Shown piece by piece: positions 25,689-38,468 of a DNA stretch of 38,529 bases; within the stretch, counting starts at the first letter, position 1, and each line of letters begins with the position of its first letter. A program made the position numbers and the translations under genes. The stretch lies in assembly GCF_003346515.1 (NCBI RefSeq), contig NZ_QQNA01000020.1, forward strand, positions 1 to 38,529, in the 5' to 3' direction. Origin of the DNA: Streptomyces corynorhini (GTDB taxonomy: Bacteria > Actinomycetota > Actinomycetes > Streptomycetales > Streptomycetaceae). The notes under the pieces were generated by a model. That model ran no database searches and had not been told where the DNA came from. It saw nothing but the letters and a program-made list of their open reading frames with translations.

Positions 25689-26411
25689 GTGAAGCGCAGC
25701 AAGGCACTCCGTGGCGCGGAGGCCAAGATCGACCGGGAGCGCAACTACGCCCCGCTCGAGGCCGTCCGTATCGCCAAGGACACCACCAGCACGAAGTTCG
25801 ACGGCACCGTCGAGGTCGCCATGCGTCTGGGTGTCGACCCGCGCAAGGCCGACCAGATGGTCCGTGGCACCGTGAACCTCCCGCACGGCACCGGCAAGAC
25901 CGCCCGGGTCCTGGTCTTCGCGACTGGTGACCGCGCCGAGGCCGCGCGTGCCGCGGGCGCCGACATCGTCGGCGCCGACGAACTGATCGACGAGGTCTCG
26001 AAGGGCCGTCTGGACTTCGACGCCGTCGTCGCCACCCCGGACCTCATGGGCAAGGTCGGCCGCCTCGGCCGCGTCCTCGGCCCGCGTGGTCTGATGCCGA
26101 ACCCGAAGACCGGCACCGTCACCCCCGATGTCACCAAGGCTGTCAACGACATCAAGGGCGGCAAGATCGAGTTCCGCGTCGACAAGCACTCGAACCTGCA
26201 CTTCATCATCGGCAAGGTTTCCTTCGACGAGACGAAGCTGGTCGAGAACTACGCCGCGGCGCTGGACGAGATCCTCCGTCTGAAGCCGTCCGCCGCGAAG
26301 GGCCGCTACATCAAGAAGGCCACGCTGGCCACCACGATGGGCCCCGGCATCCCGCTGGACGCCAACCGCACCCGTAACCTCCTCGTCGAGGAGGACCCGG
26401 CCGCCGTCTGA
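25689..26411 (+). CDS. rplA: 50S ribosomal protein L1
   Basis: L1 forms the mobile L1 stalk of the large subunit and often represses its own operon. The 240-residue product covers the full family: [19 protein letters not shown] at the start, [19 protein letters not shown], the [16 protein letters not shown] signature and the [17 protein letters not shown] region. The GTG at 25689 follows CAGGAGACGAA. A 16-bp terminator hairpin follows. Confidence 0.97.
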   Translation: MKRSKALRGAEAKIDRERNYAPLEAVRIAKDTTSTKFDGTVEVAMRLGVDPRKADQMVRGTVNLPHGTGKTARVLVFATGDRAEAARAAGADIVGADELIDEVSKGRLDFDAVVATPDLMGKVGRLGRVLGPRGLMPNPKTGTVTPDVTKAVNDIKGGKIEFRVDKHSNLHFIIGKVSFDETKLVENYAAALDEILRLKPSAAKGRYIKKATLATTMGPGIPLDANRTRNLLVEEDPAAV

Positions 26412-26450
26412 CACTGACGGCAGTCGCGGGTCGCACCGCAGGACACGCAG

Positions 26451-26486
26451 CCGGTCCCCGTACCTCTCCGGAGGTGCGGGGACCGG
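26451..26486 (+). terminator. Terminator hairpin after rplA
   Basis: A 16-bp stem with one G-T pair (26451-26466 with 26471-26486) and a TCCG loop. No T tract follows. It closes the rplKA unit. Confidence 0.8.
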
Positions 26487-26584
26487 CTCGTTCCCGCGCG
26501 GGGTTATCCGGATGGCACTGTCCGAGGCAGGCGGTACAGTCACGGGACATCTGAAACACCTGTGTCATTCCTGTGGGGGGAATC

Positions 26585-27472
26585 ATGAACTCGATGTACC
26601 GGACCGCCGCGGTGACCGCGCTCGGCGGCTTGCTGCTCTGTTCCACCGTGGCCTGTTCGTCCTCGGACACCGCCGACTCGGCTTCCTCGTCGCCTTCCGT
26701 CTCCTCGTCGGCGGTCGAGATGACCCCGGTGGCCGCCATCAAGCGGGCCGCCGGCAAGAACGAGAAGATCACCTCGCTCTCCTACACGATGGAGGGGAAG
26801 GTCCCGGGAGAGGGGGCCGTCTCGGGCGACGTGGCGATGAGCGTGAAGCCGCCTGCCATGCGGATGAAGATGACGGGCGAGTCGGAGGGCGAGAAGGAGG
26901 AGATCGAGATCCTGCTCACCTCCGATGGCATGTACATGGGAGGTGACAGCGCCGCGGCCGATCCGGAGATGAACGGCAAGCGCTGGATCAAGTTCCCCTT
27001 CGACTCCTTCGACAAGGCGACCGCCGAGACCGGCGAGAACCCGCTCGGCGGCCTGTCCAGCCAGGTGGACCGCAACCCGGCCGCGGAGTCCGGTGCGCTC
27101 GCCCTCGCCGAGGACCTGAAGAAGGTCGGCGAGGAGACCGTCGACGGGGTCAAGACCACGCACTACACGGGCTCCCTCCCGCTCAGCGCCATGAAGGCGG
27201 AGCTGAAGGGCCTCGACGCGGAGACGAAGAAGAAGCGCGAGAAGAGCCTCAAGGCGTACGAGGACATGGGCATCGACAAGCTCACGATGGACATGTGGAT
27301 CGACGGGGACGACCTCACCAAGCAGTTCCGTACCCGGGGGACCACGAAGTCCGGGCCGCTCGACATGACGGTCAAGTTCGGCGAGTACAACAAGCCGGTC
27401 GAGATCAAGGCCCCGCCGGCCTCCGAGGTGGTCGACCTCGCCGAGATGATGAACGGCGCCGAGGCGAGCTGA
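26585..27472 (+). CDS. Putative lipoprotein (LppX/LprAFG or LolA-like)
   Basis: The 295-residue product has a signal peptide (hydrophobic ALGGLLL) and a lipobox STVAC with the lipidated Cys at position 24, followed by a Ser-rich linker. The mature part is Lys/Glu-rich with alternating beta-like segments (MRMKMTGESEG, GPLDMTVKFGEYNKPVEI), which fits the LppX/LprAFG lipid-carrier fold or a LolA-like fold. The function is not known. The ATG at 26585 has a GGGGGG site six bases upstream. It sits between rplA and rplJ, after a terminator and before the rplJ promoter, so it is its own unit. Confidence 0.8.
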   Translation: MNSMYRTAAVTALGGLLLCSTVACSSSDTADSASSSPSVSSSAVEMTPVAAIKRAAGKNEKITSLSYTMEGKVPGEGAVSGDVAMSVKPPAMRMKMTGESEGEKEEIEILLTSDGMYMGGDSAAADPEMNGKRWIKFPFDSFDKATAETGENPLGGLSSQVDRNPAAESGALALAEDLKKVGEETVDGVKTTHYTGSLPLSAMKAELKGLDAETKKKREKSLKAYEDMGIDKLTMDMWIDGDDLTKQFRTRGTTKSGPLDMTVKFGEYNKPVEIKAPPASEVVDLAEMMNGAEAS

Positions 27473-27483
27473 CGGACCGCGGA

Positions 27484-27513
27484 TTTCGCGCCGTGCGCCC
27501 GCGCGTGTAGTAT
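27484..27513 (+). promoter_or_regulatory. Putative rplJ promoter
   Basis: TAGTAT (27508-27513) is a very good -10, with a weak TTTCGC 18 bp upstream. It lies at the head of the leader for rplJ-rplL. Confidence 0.6.
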
Positions 27514-27519
27514 CGCCGA

Positions 27520-27679
27520 GAAGCCAAAGACCGCTGGTCGTTGCCGTGTGCTCGTAAGAGGGTGCGGTGGCCGAAGGATCCGCTAGCTGCGGACGACCTG
27601 CGCAGGTGACTGTGGACAGCTCCCGGATTCCATTCGGTTGAGCTACGCCCCGTGCGCCTGCGCCGGGGCGTTTCGTTTT
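27520..27679 (+). promoter_or_regulatory. L10-type ribosomal leader with terminator-like hairpin
   Basis: The ~210-base leader before rplJ shows the layout of the L10 leader: a paired region around AGACCGCTGGTCGTTGCC that would bind L10-L12, then a hairpin ACGCCCCG/CGGGGCGT (27645-27671) followed by TTTCGTTTT. Binding by the L10-L12 complex would reduce expression of its own genes. The hairpin with T-rich tail suggests attenuation rather than only translational control. Confidence 0.75.
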
Positions 27680-27729
27680 GCCCAGCCCCTTCTGAGCGGT
27701 CCTCATCACCCGGAAGGAGGCCGACGCTC

Positions 27730-28290
27730 ATGGCAAGGCCCGACAAGGCTGCCGCGGTAGCCGAGCTGACGGACAAGTTCCGCAGCTCGAATGCCGCTGT
27801 GCTGACCGAGTACCGGGGTCTCACCGTGGCGCAGCTCAAGGAGCTGCGCCGTTCTCTCGGTGAGAACGCCCAGTACGCCGTGGTGAAGAACACGCTGACC
27901 AAGATCGCGGCCAACGAGGCCGGGATCAACACGCTGGACGACCTGTTCGCGGGTCCGACGGCGGTTGCCTTCGTCACCGGTGACCCGGTGGAGTCGGCGA
28001 AGGGTCTTCGTGACTTCGCCAAGGACAACCCGAATCTCATCATCAAGGGCGGTGTCCTTGACGGCAAGGCGCTGACCGCCGATGAGATCAAGAAGCTCGC
28101 GGACCTCGAGTCCCGTGAGGTTCTGCTTTCCAAGCTGGCCGGTGCCATGAAGGGCAAGCAGTCGCAGGCTGCCGCGCTCTTCCAGGCGCTTCCGTCGAAG
28201 TTCGTCCGCACCGCGGAAGCTCTTCGTGCCCAGAAGGAAGAGCAGGACGGTGCCGGTACGCCGGCCCCCGTCGAGGCCGACTCCGAGTAA
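27730..28290 (+). CDS. rplJ: 50S ribosomal protein L10
   Basis: L10 anchors the L12 dimers to the large subunit. The 186-residue product has the RNA-binding N-terminal domain ([36 protein letters not shown]) and the C-terminal helix for L12 binding, followed by an acidic tail. The ATG at 27730 is preceded by GGAAGGAGG; the 26 upstream codons are the leader and hairpin. A UUCG-type hairpin lies in the gap to rplL. Confidence 0.97.
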   Translation: MARPDKAAAVAELTDKFRSSNAAVLTEYRGLTVAQLKELRRSLGENAQYAVVKNTLTKIAANEAGINTLDDLFAGPTAVAFVTGDPVESAKGLRDFAKDNPNLIIKGGVLDGKALTADEIKKLADLESREVLLSKLAGAMKGKQSQAAALFQALPSKFVRTAEALRAQKEEQDGAGTPAPVEADSE

Positions 28291-28302
28291 TCACGCTCGG
28301 TC

Positions 28303-28320
28303 CCGGGTGTTCGCACCCGG
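28303..28320 (+). other. UUCG-type hairpin between rplJ and rplL
   Basis: CCGGGTG-TTCG-CACCCGG forms a 7-bp stem with a very stable tetraloop 12 bases after the rplJ stop. L12 is needed in several copies per L10, so it may protect a processed rplL message. Confidence 0.6.
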
Positions 28321-28394
28321 TCGGCCACAGCGGGCCGGTACGCCCGCGGAACTGTACATAACGGCACCAGCCGAATAGTGGAAGGACCGCCATC

Positions 28395-28778
28395 ATGGCG
28401 AAGCTCACCCAGGACGAGCTGCTCGCGCAGTTCGAGGACATGACCCTCATCGAGCTCTCCGGCTTCGTGAAGGCCTTCGAGGAGAAGTTCGACGTCACGG
28501 CCGCCGCCCCGGTCGCCGCTGTCGCCGCCGGTGGCGCTGCCGCCGCCGTCGAGGCCGAAGAGGTCCAGGACGAGTTCGACGTCATCCTCACGGGTGCCGG
28601 CGAGAAGAAGATCCAGGTCATCAAGGTCGTGCGCGAGCTGACCTCCCTGGGCCTCAAGGAGGCCAAGGACCTCGTGGACGGCGCCCCGAAGCCCGTTCTC
28701 GAGAAGGTCGCCAAGGAGGCCGCTGACAAGGCCGCCGAGTCCCTCAAGGGCGCCGGCGCCTCCGTCGAGGTCAAGTAA
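28395..28778 (+). CDS. rplL: 50S ribosomal protein L7/L12
   Basis: L12 recruits translation factors to the ribosome. The 127-residue product has the N-terminal dimerisation helices ([18 protein letters not shown]), an Ala-rich hinge at residues ~36-55, and the C-terminal factor-binding domain with [20 protein letters not shown]. The ATG at 28395 has a GGAAGGA site. It shares the L10 leader and is closed by hairpins downstream. Confidence 0.97.
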   Translation: MAKLTQDELLAQFEDMTLIELSGFVKAFEEKFDVTAAAPVAAVAAGGAAAAVEAEEVQDEFDVILTGAGEKKIQVIKVVRELTSLGLKEAKDLVDGAPKPVLEKVAKEAADKAAESLKGAGASVEVK

Positions 28779-28872
28779 CCTCACGCGGGCCCGCCACCGG
28801 CCGCTGAGGGCCCTCTGAGGGGGCTCCTGGCGGACGGCGGAGGTCCCGGCGCCGTAGAGGCGCGGCGTTGAC

Positions 28873-28910
28873 GCGAAGGGCGATCACCCAGTCGGGTGGT
28901 CGCCCTTCGC
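28873..28910 (+). terminator. Terminator hairpin after rplL
   Basis: A 17-bp stem with one G-T pair (28873-28889 with 28894-28910) and a 4-nt loop. It has no T tract. Upstream, ~28796-28836, a weaker GC-rich hairpin is also present. Confidence 0.8.
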
Positions 28911-29196
28911 CGTTCCGGCAGGGGGTGCCTTGCTCTTCCGCCCGCGGCGAGTATCGTGATCATCGCCGTGTTTCCGTACGCCCAGTGACCTCGCCCACGG
29001 GGTGGGGGGCCTTGACGAACCGCACGCAGCGCGCAATTCTCAGGACGCGTCGTCACAATCGATCCGGATCCGAGGCATGGATCGATGACGAAGAGGGCAG
29101 TAACGATGTGCGCCCACGACACGAGGCCGGGCGCGTGGGACACACGCAGTTGAGACAAGGGTGTTGAGAAAAACGAGGGTGTCGGAAAACCCGCTC

Positions 29197-29225
29197 TGGA
29201 CATCAGTGTGCCAAGTGGCTACACT
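29197..29225 (+). promoter_or_regulatory. rpoB promoter (vegetative type)
   Basis: TGGACA (29197-29202) and TACACT (29220-29225) are spaced by 17 bp. This is the best promoter match in the window. It would give an rpoBC message with a leader of about 155 bases. Confidence 0.75.
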
Positions 29226-29387
29226 GACCCTTTGCGCTGCCTGTTAGCTGCTCCCTGCCCGTCACCAGGGGCACCCCCTCGCAAGAGCATCGGTGAGTGA
29301 TCGGCCCTGAACTGGGCCTTCCCTCTCCGTGCCCGGCTTGGGACCGGTACGCGCGTAGTGAGTCCGAGCCCTCGGAAGGACCCCCTC

Positions 29388-32300
29388 TTGGCCGCCTCGC
29401 GCAACGCCTCGACCACGAATACGAACAACGGCGCAAGCACTGCCCCGCTGCGCATCTCCTTTGCAAAGATCAGGGAGCCGCTTGAGGTTCCGAACCTTCT
29501 GGCGCTCCAGACCGAGAGCTTCGACTGGCTGCTCGGCAACCCCGCCTGGAAGGCTCGTGTCGAGGCGGCTGTCGAGAGTGGACAGGACGTCCCCAGGAAG
29601 TCGGGTCTGGAGGAGATCTTCGAGGAGATCTCCCCGATCGAGGACTTCTCCGGGTCGATGTCGCTGACCTTCCGCGACCACCGCTTCGAGCCTTCCAAGA
29701 ATTCGATCGACGAGTGCAAGGACCGCGACTTCACGTTCGCGGCCCCGCTCTTCGTCACCGCCGAGTTCACCAACAACGAGACCGGCGAGATCAAGTCCCA
29801 GACGGTCTTCATGGGTGATTTCCCGCTCATGACCAACAAGGGCACCTTCGTCATCAACGGCACCGAGCGTGTCGTGGTGTCCCAGCTGGTGCGCTCGCCG
29901 GGTGTCTACTTCGACTCCTCCATCGACAAGACGTCCGACAAGGACATCTTCTCCGCCAAGATCATCCCGTCCCGGGGTGCCTGGCTGGAGATGGAGATCG
30001 ACAAGCGCGACATGGTCGGTGTCCGCATCGACCGCAAGCGCAAGCAGTCCGTCACCGTCCTCCTCAAGGCTCTCGGCTGGACGACCGAGCAGATCCTCGA
30101 GGAGTTCGGCGAGTACGAGTCCATGCGCGCCACCCTGGAGAAGGACCACACCCAGGGCCAGGACGACGCGCTTCTCGACATCTACCGCAAGCTGCGCCCC
30201 GGCGAGCCGCCGACGCGCGAGGCCGCTCAGACGCTGCTGGAGAACCTCTACTTCAACCCGAAGCGCTACGACCTCGCGAAGGTCGGCCGCTACAAGGTGA
30301 ACAAGAAGCTCGGCGCGGACGAGCCGCTGGACGCCGGCGTGCTCACCACCGACGACGTCATCGCGACCATCAAGTACCTGGTCAAGCTGCACGCCGGTGA
30401 GACCGAGACGGTCGGCGAGAGCGGCACCCAGATCGTCGTCGAGACCGACGACATCGACCACTTCGGCAACCGCCGTCTGCGCAACGTCGGCGAGCTGATC
30501 CAGAACCAGGTCCGTACGGGTCTGGCGAGGATGGAACGCGTCGTGCGCGAGCGCATGACGACCCAGGACGTCGAGGCGATCACGCCGCAGACCCTGATCA
30601 ACATCCGGCCGGTCGTCGCCTCCATCAAGGAGTTCTTCGGCACCAGCCAGCTGTCGCAGTTCATGGACCAGAACAACCCGCTGTCGGGTCTGACCCACAA
30701 GCGCCGTCTCTCGGCGCTCGGCCCGGGTGGTCTGTCCCGTGAGCGGGCCGGCTTCGAAGTCCGTGACGTGCACCCCTCGCACTACGGCCGCATGTGTCCG
30801 ATCGAGACCCCCGAAGGCCCGAACATCGGTCTGATCGGCTCGCTCGCCTCCTACGGCCGGGTCAACGCGTTCGGCTTCGTCGAGACGCCGTACCGCAAGG
30901 TCGTCGACGGTGTCGTCACCGACGACGTCGACTACCTGACGGCCGACGAGGAAGACCGCTTCGTCATCGCGCAGGCCAACGCCACGCTCTCCGAGGACCT
31001 GCGGTTCACGGAGCCCCGCGTGCTGGTCCGCCGCCGTGGCGGCGAGGTCGACTACATCCCGGGCGACGACGTCGACTACATGGACGTCTCGCCGCGACAG
31101 ATGGTGTCGGTCGCGACCGCGATGATCCCCTTCCTGGAGCACGACGACGCCAACCGTGCCCTCATGGGCGCGAACATGATGCGTCAGGCCGTGCCGCTGA
31201 TCACGTCCGAGGCGCCGCTCGTCGGCACCGGCATGGAGTACCGCTGCGCGGTCGACGCCGGTGACGTCATCAAGGCGGAGAAGGAGGGTGTGGTCCAGGA
31301 GGTCTCCGCGGACTACATCACCGTCGCCAACGACGACGGTACGTACACGACGTACCGCATCGCCAAGTTCTCCCGCTCCAACCAGGGCACCTCGGTCAAC
31401 CAGAAGGTCATCGTCAACGAGGGTGACCGGGTCGTGGAGTCCCAGGTCCTCGCCGACGGCCCCGCCACCCAGCAGGGTGAGATGGCGCTCGGCAAGAACC
31501 TGCTCGTGGCGTTCATGCCGTGGGAGGGCCACAACTACGAAGACGCGATCATCCTCAGCCAGCGGCTGGTCCAGGACGACGTCCTCTCCTCGATCCACAT
31601 CGAGGAGCACGAGGTCGACGCCCGGGACACCAAGCTCGGCCCCGAGGAGATCACCCGGGACATCCCGAACGTCTCCGAAGAGGTCCTCGCGGACCTCGAC
31701 GAGCGCGGCATCATCCGCATCGGCGCCGAGGTCGACGCCGGGGACATCCTGGTCGGCAAGGTCACGCCCAAGGGCGAGACCGAGCTGACCCCGGAGGAGC
31801 GGCTGCTCCGCGCGATCTTCGGTGAGAAGGCGCGCGAGGTCCGTGACACCTCGCTGAAGGTGCCGCACGGCGAGACCGGCAAGGTCATCGGTGTGCGCGT
31901 CTTCGACCGCGAGGAGGGCGACGAGCTGCCGCCGGGCGTGAACCAGCTGGTTCGCGTGTACGTCGCGCAGAAGCGCAAGATCACCGATGGTGACAAGCTC
32001 GCCGGCCGTCACGGCAACAAGGGCGTCATCTCGAAGATCCTGCCGATCGAGGACATGCCGTTCCTGGAGGACGGCACCCCGGTCGACATCATCCTCAACC
32101 CGCTCGGCGTGCCGTCCCGAATGAACCCGGGACAGGTCCTGGAGATCCACCTCGGCTGGCTCGCCAGCCAGGGCTGGAAGGTCGAGGGCAGCGAGGAGTG
32201 GATGGAGCGGCTGAAGTCCATCGGCGCCGACGAGGTCGCGCCCGGGACCAACGTCGCCACACCGGTCTTCGACGGCGCCCGCGAGGACGAGATCTCCGGA

Positions 32301-32870
32301 CTCTTCGAGTCCACGATCCCGAACCGCGACGGCGAGCGGATGGTCAAGGGCTCCGGTAAGGCCCGGATGTTCGACGGCCGCTCCGGTGAGCCGTTCCCGG
32401 ACCCGATCTCGATCGGGTACATGTACATCCTCAAGCTCCACCACCTGGTCGACGACAAGCTGCACGCCCGCTCGACCGGTCCGTACTCGATGATCACCCA
32501 GCAGCCGCTGGGTGGTAAGGCCCAGTTCGGTGGCCAGCGCTTCGGTGAGATGGAGGTGTGGGCGCTGGAAGCGTACGGCGCCGCCTACGCCCTCCAGGAG
32601 CTGCTGACGATCAAGTCCGACGACGTGACCGGCCGCGTGAAGGTCTACGAGGCCATCGTCAAGGGCGAGAACATCCCCGAGCCCGGCATTCCCGAGTCCT
32701 TCAAGGTGCTCATCAAGGAAATGCAGTCGCTCTGCCTCAACGTGGAGGTGCTGTCCTCGGACGGCATGTCCATCGAGATGCGTGACACGGACGAGGACGT
32801 CTTCCGCGCGGCGGAGGAGCTCGGTATCGACCTGTCCCGGCGCGAGCCGAGCAGCGTCGAAGAGGTCTGA
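29388..32870 (+). CDS. rpoB: DNA-directed RNA polymerase subunit beta
   Basis: RpoB is the beta subunit of RNA polymerase. I chose the TTG at 29388 because GGAAGGA lies seven bases upstream and the resulting 1160 residues (AASRNAST...) match the known Streptomyces start and length; an in-frame GTG at 29358 has no such site. The rifampicin-binding region reads [15 protein letters not shown] followed by [10 protein letters not shown], with Asp427, His437 and Ser442 in the sensitive form. The C-terminal part has [20 protein letters not shown]. Only one rpoB is in the window. A hairpin separates it from rpoC. Confidence 0.97.
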   Translation: MAASRNASTTNTNNGASTAPLRISFAKIREPLEVPNLLALQTESFDWLLGNPAWKARVEAAVESGQDVPRKSGLEEIFEEISPIEDFSGSMSLTFRDHRFEPSKNSIDECKDRDFTFAAPLFVTAEFTNNETGEIKSQTVFMGDFPLMTNKGTFVINGTERVVVSQLVRSPGVYFDSSIDKTSDKDIFSAKIIPSRGAWLEMEIDKRDMVGVRIDRKRKQSVTVLLKALGWTTEQILEEFGEYESMRATLEKDHTQGQDDALLDIYRKLRPGEPPTREAAQTLLENLYFNPKRYDLAKVGRYKVNKKLGADEPLDAGVLTTDDVIATIKYLVKLHAGETETVGESGTQIVVETDDIDHFGNRRLRNVGELIQNQVRTGLARMERVVRERMTTQDVEAITPQTLINIRPVVASIKEFFGTSQLSQFMDQNNPLSGLTHKRRLSALGPGGLSRERAGFEVRDVHPSHYGRMCPIETPEGPNIGLIGSLASYGRVNAFGFVETPYRKVVDGVVTDDVDYLTADEEDRFVIAQANATLSEDLRFTEPRVLVRRRGGEVDYIPGDDVDYMDVSPRQMVSVATAMIPFLEHDDANRALMGANMMRQAVPLITSEAPLVGTGMEYRCAVDAGDVIKAEKEGVVQEVSADYITVANDDGTYTTYRIAKFSRSNQGTSVNQKVIVNEGDRVVESQVLADGPATQQGEMALGKNLLVAFMPWEGHNYEDAIILSQRLVQDDVLSSIHIEEHEVDARDTKLGPEEITRDIPNVSEEVLADLDERGIIRIGAEVDAGDILVGKVTPKGETELTPEERLLRAIFGEKAREVRDTSLKVPHGETGKVIGVRVFDREEGDELPPGVNQLVRVYVAQKRKITDGDKLAGRHGNKGVISKILPIEDMPFLEDGTPVDIILNPLGVPSRMNPGQVLEIHLGWLASQGWKVEGSEEWMERLKSIGADEVAPGTNVATPVFDGAREDEISGLFESTIPNRDGERMVKGSGKARMFDGRSGEPFPDPISIGYMYILKLHHLVDDKLHARSTGPYSMITQQPLGGKAQFGGQRFGEMEVWALEAYGAAYALQELLTIKSDDVTGRVKVYEAIVKGENIPEPGIPESFKVLIKEMQSLCLNVEVLSSDGMSIEMRDTDEDVFRAAEELGIDLSRREPSSVEEV

Positions 32871-32877
32871 CGGGTTC

Positions 32878-32904
32878 GCCGGCCGGATCCCGTATCCGGC
32901 CGGC
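32878..32904 (+). other. Perfect hairpin between rpoB and rpoC
   Basis: GCCGGCCGGAT and ATCCGGCCGGC form an 11-bp stem with a 5-nt loop, seven bases after the rpoB stop. There is no T tract. It could be an RNA-processing or partial attenuation site within the rpoBC message. Confidence 0.75.
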
Positions 32905-32995
32905 TCTCCCCGGACCCGTTCAGACCATTGCTGAAGTGCCCCATCTACTCGCTGACGCGAGGGGCTCGAACCCCCGAAAGAGGGATTGACGACAA

Positions 32996-36910
<3,915 letters not shown>

Positions 36911-36919
36911 GCGGTGAGA

Positions 36920-36959
36920 CGAAGGGCGGCCGTCCCCGGCAGGGGGTGGCCGCCCTTCG
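36920..36959 (+). terminator. Terminator hairpin after rpoC
   Basis: A 12-bp perfect stem (CGAAGGGCGGCC at 36920-36931 and GGCCGCCCTTCG at 36948-36959) begins nine bases after the rpoC stop. It marks the boundary with the minus-strand cassette. Confidence 0.85.
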
Positions 36960-37015
36960 GCGTGCCCGGGGCCGCGGGCCCCCGGCGGGCGGCCCCTGTA
37001 CCGGCCACCGGACGG

Positions 37016-37279
37016 TTACCGTACGGCCAGTTCCCAGGCGGCGACGGCGAGCCCGCAGGTCGCCGTCAGCGCGGCGATGTTGGCCAGCGGCCAGCGGGAG
37101 CGTTCCAGGGAGTCCAGCCGGGCCTCGTGATCGGCGAGCTGGCGGTCGTTCTGGTCGCTGCGCTGCACGAGCAGCGCCAGCGCGCCGTCCGCCCGCGCGA
37201 ACCCGGCCTCCAGGGTGCCGCGCAGCCGTTCCAGTTCGACGGCCACCGCGACCGGGTCGTTCGGTTCACGATCGGTCAT
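37016..37279 (-). CDS. Small coiled-coil membrane protein, XhlA-like lysis protein
   Basis: The 87-residue product has a charged, heptad-like N-terminal region (residues ~12-60) and one C-terminal hydrophobic helix (LANIAALTATCGLAVAAW). This layout matches XhlA-type proteins of phage lysis cassettes, which help holin and endolysin. I chose the ATG at 37279, with a GGGGAG site, over a Cys/Pro-rich upstream extension. It overlaps the end of the holin-like gene by 14 bases. The match is by layout and neighbours, not a sequence signature. Confidence 0.6.
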   Translation of the reverse strand: MTDREPNDPVAVAVELERLRGTLEAGFARADGALALLVQRSDQNDRQLADHEARLDSLERSRWPLANIAALTATCGLAVAAWELAVR

Positions 37280-37529
37280 CGGCGGCTCCCCGGGTGGCGG
37301 GCCCGGGGGCTTCCGCGCGCAGCCAGGGCGGCAGCAGGAACTGCACACCGGGCAGGGCCATGACCCGGGTCAGCGCGGCGGAGACGGACAGCGCGCCCGC
37401 CACCCAGGGCAGGGAGGCGGGTATCCCGGAGGCGTCGACGATCGAGGGCAGCACGACCGCGACGCCCACAGCGCTCTGCAGCACGGTGCGCGCGGTGCGC
37501 CGGGCCGCCTCCGACAGGGGATGAGCCAT
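37266..37529 (-). CDS. Putative holin-like membrane protein
   Basis: The 87-residue product has two hydrophobic segments (LQSAVGVAVVLPSIVDASG and LPWVAGALSVSAALTRVM) and a polar C-terminus, the layout of small phage holins. A holin would form the membrane lesion that releases the endolysin. The ATG at 37529 has a strong AAGGAGGA site. It lies 13 bases after the amidase stop and overlaps the next gene. No specific holin family can be named from sequence alone. Confidence 0.6.
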   Translation of the reverse strand: MAHPLSEAARRTARTVLQSAVGVAVVLPSIVDASGIPASLPWVAGALSVSAALTRVMALPGVQFLLPPWLRAEAPGPATRGAADDRS

Positions 37530-37542
37530 GGTGGGTCCTCCT

Positions 37543-38439
37543 TCAGACGGTGTACGGGACCTTCAGCGCGGTCCAGGAGGCGTGGCCGGGCCAGCCGTCC
37601 GCGTCGGCGCCGCGGAAGCCGAGCTTGTGCTGCCAGGCGGCGTACGAGAGCCGGTCGGCCTCGGTCCACCGCGGTCCTGGGCCGGTCCGGTACGCGGAGC
37701 AGCCCTCGGCGACGAGGCGGCGGCCCATCGCGGTGACGAGGGGGGAGCTGGGGCGCGCGGTGAAGAACGAGGCTCCGGGGAAGGGCTGGTGGCGCGGGGT
37801 GGTGGGCGTCTTCGCCGTCGCCCCCTTCGCCAGCCGGTTCGCGATCCGGGTGCGCAGGGCGGGCATGGTGAAGCCGCGCGGGTCGATCTTCTGGTCGGAC
37901 CACTCGACGTGCCCGATCACGGCCTTCGCGCTCCAGCCGTGGGCGCGGCAGATCGCCGCCGAGACCCTTTCGACCGCGTCCAGCTGGGCGTCCGGCCAGG
38001 GGTCCTTGCCGTCGCCGAGGTTGACGCACTCGAAACCGTAGAAGCGGGCGTTGCCGTCGGCGGCACCCGGGCTGCCGTCGTGGAATGCCGGTGCGGGCGG
38101 CCGGTCGCCGTAGTCCTCGGCGATCACCCGCCGCAGTACGGCGGGGTCGCCGCCGCCCGCGTGGTTGGCGCGGCCGTTGCCGACCAGGTGGACGGTGCCC
38201 TCCTTGTCGATGACGCCGTGGCACAGCGGTCCTGGCAGGGCGGCGTAGCCGTTGGAGCAGAGGCGGACGGAGCCCGCGGTGCCGCTGGTGACGGTGTGGT
38301 GGATCAGTACGCCGTTCAACGGGCCCCAGGCGCCCTTGTGGTTGCGGTTGTGGGTGCGCCAGCCGGGATGTTCGACGATGTCGACGCCCTCGGCGCGCAG
38401 GGCGGTGAGCAGTCGGTCCGCGGTGAGCGGGGTGGCCAT
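37543..38439 (-). CDS. N-acetylmuramoyl-L-alanine amidase, phage endolysin type
   Basis: The 298-residue product is a two-domain peptidoglycan hydrolase. Residues ~20-195 are an amidase_2 (PGRP-like) domain with zinc-site motifs LIHHTVTSG and IGHVEWSDQKIDPRG and the conserved FECVNLGDG. Residues ~225-298 (GRRLVAEGCSAY ... HASWTALKVPYTV) look like the cell-wall-binding module common in actinophage endolysins. There is no signal peptide, which fits release through a holin. The ATG at 38439 has an AAGGA site. It is followed by holin- and XhlA-like genes on the same strand, forming a lysis cassette. Confidence 0.88.
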   Translation of the reverse strand: MATPLTADRLLTALRAEGVDIVEHPGWRTHNRNHKGAWGPLNGVLIHHTVTSGTAGSVRLCSNGYAALPGPLCHGVIDKEGTVHLVGNGRANHAGGGDPAVLRRVIAEDYGDRPPAPAFHDGSPGAADGNARFYGFECVNLGDGKDPWPDAQLDAVERVSAAICRAHGWSAKAVIGHVEWSDQKIDPRGFTMPALRTRIANRLAKGATAKTPTTPRHQPFPGASFFTARPSSPLVTAMGRRLVAEGCSAYRTGPGPRWTEADRLSYAAWQHKLGFRGADADGWPGHASWTALKVPYTV

Positions 38440-38468
38440 GGAGAGTCCTTACGTCGGTGCCGGAGGAT

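Larger units (their letters stand above)
28779..29387. other. rplL-rpoB intergenic region
   Basis: This 609-bp gap holds the rplJL terminator, a long non-coding stretch with no credible gene, the rpoB promoter and a ~155-base rpoB leader. A 99-codon open frame at 28868 lacks a family signature and starts inside the terminator, so I do not call it a gene. Confidence 0.6.

Noticed and set aside
28868..29167. 99-codon open frame in the rplL-rpoB gap
   Set aside because: It begins inside the terminator hairpin region, has Arg/Ser-rich random-like composition and no ribosome site.
29358..29387. Upstream GTG start for rpoB
   Set aside because: It has no ribosome site, while the TTG at 29388 has GGAAGGA at good spacing and gives the usual Streptomyces N-terminus.
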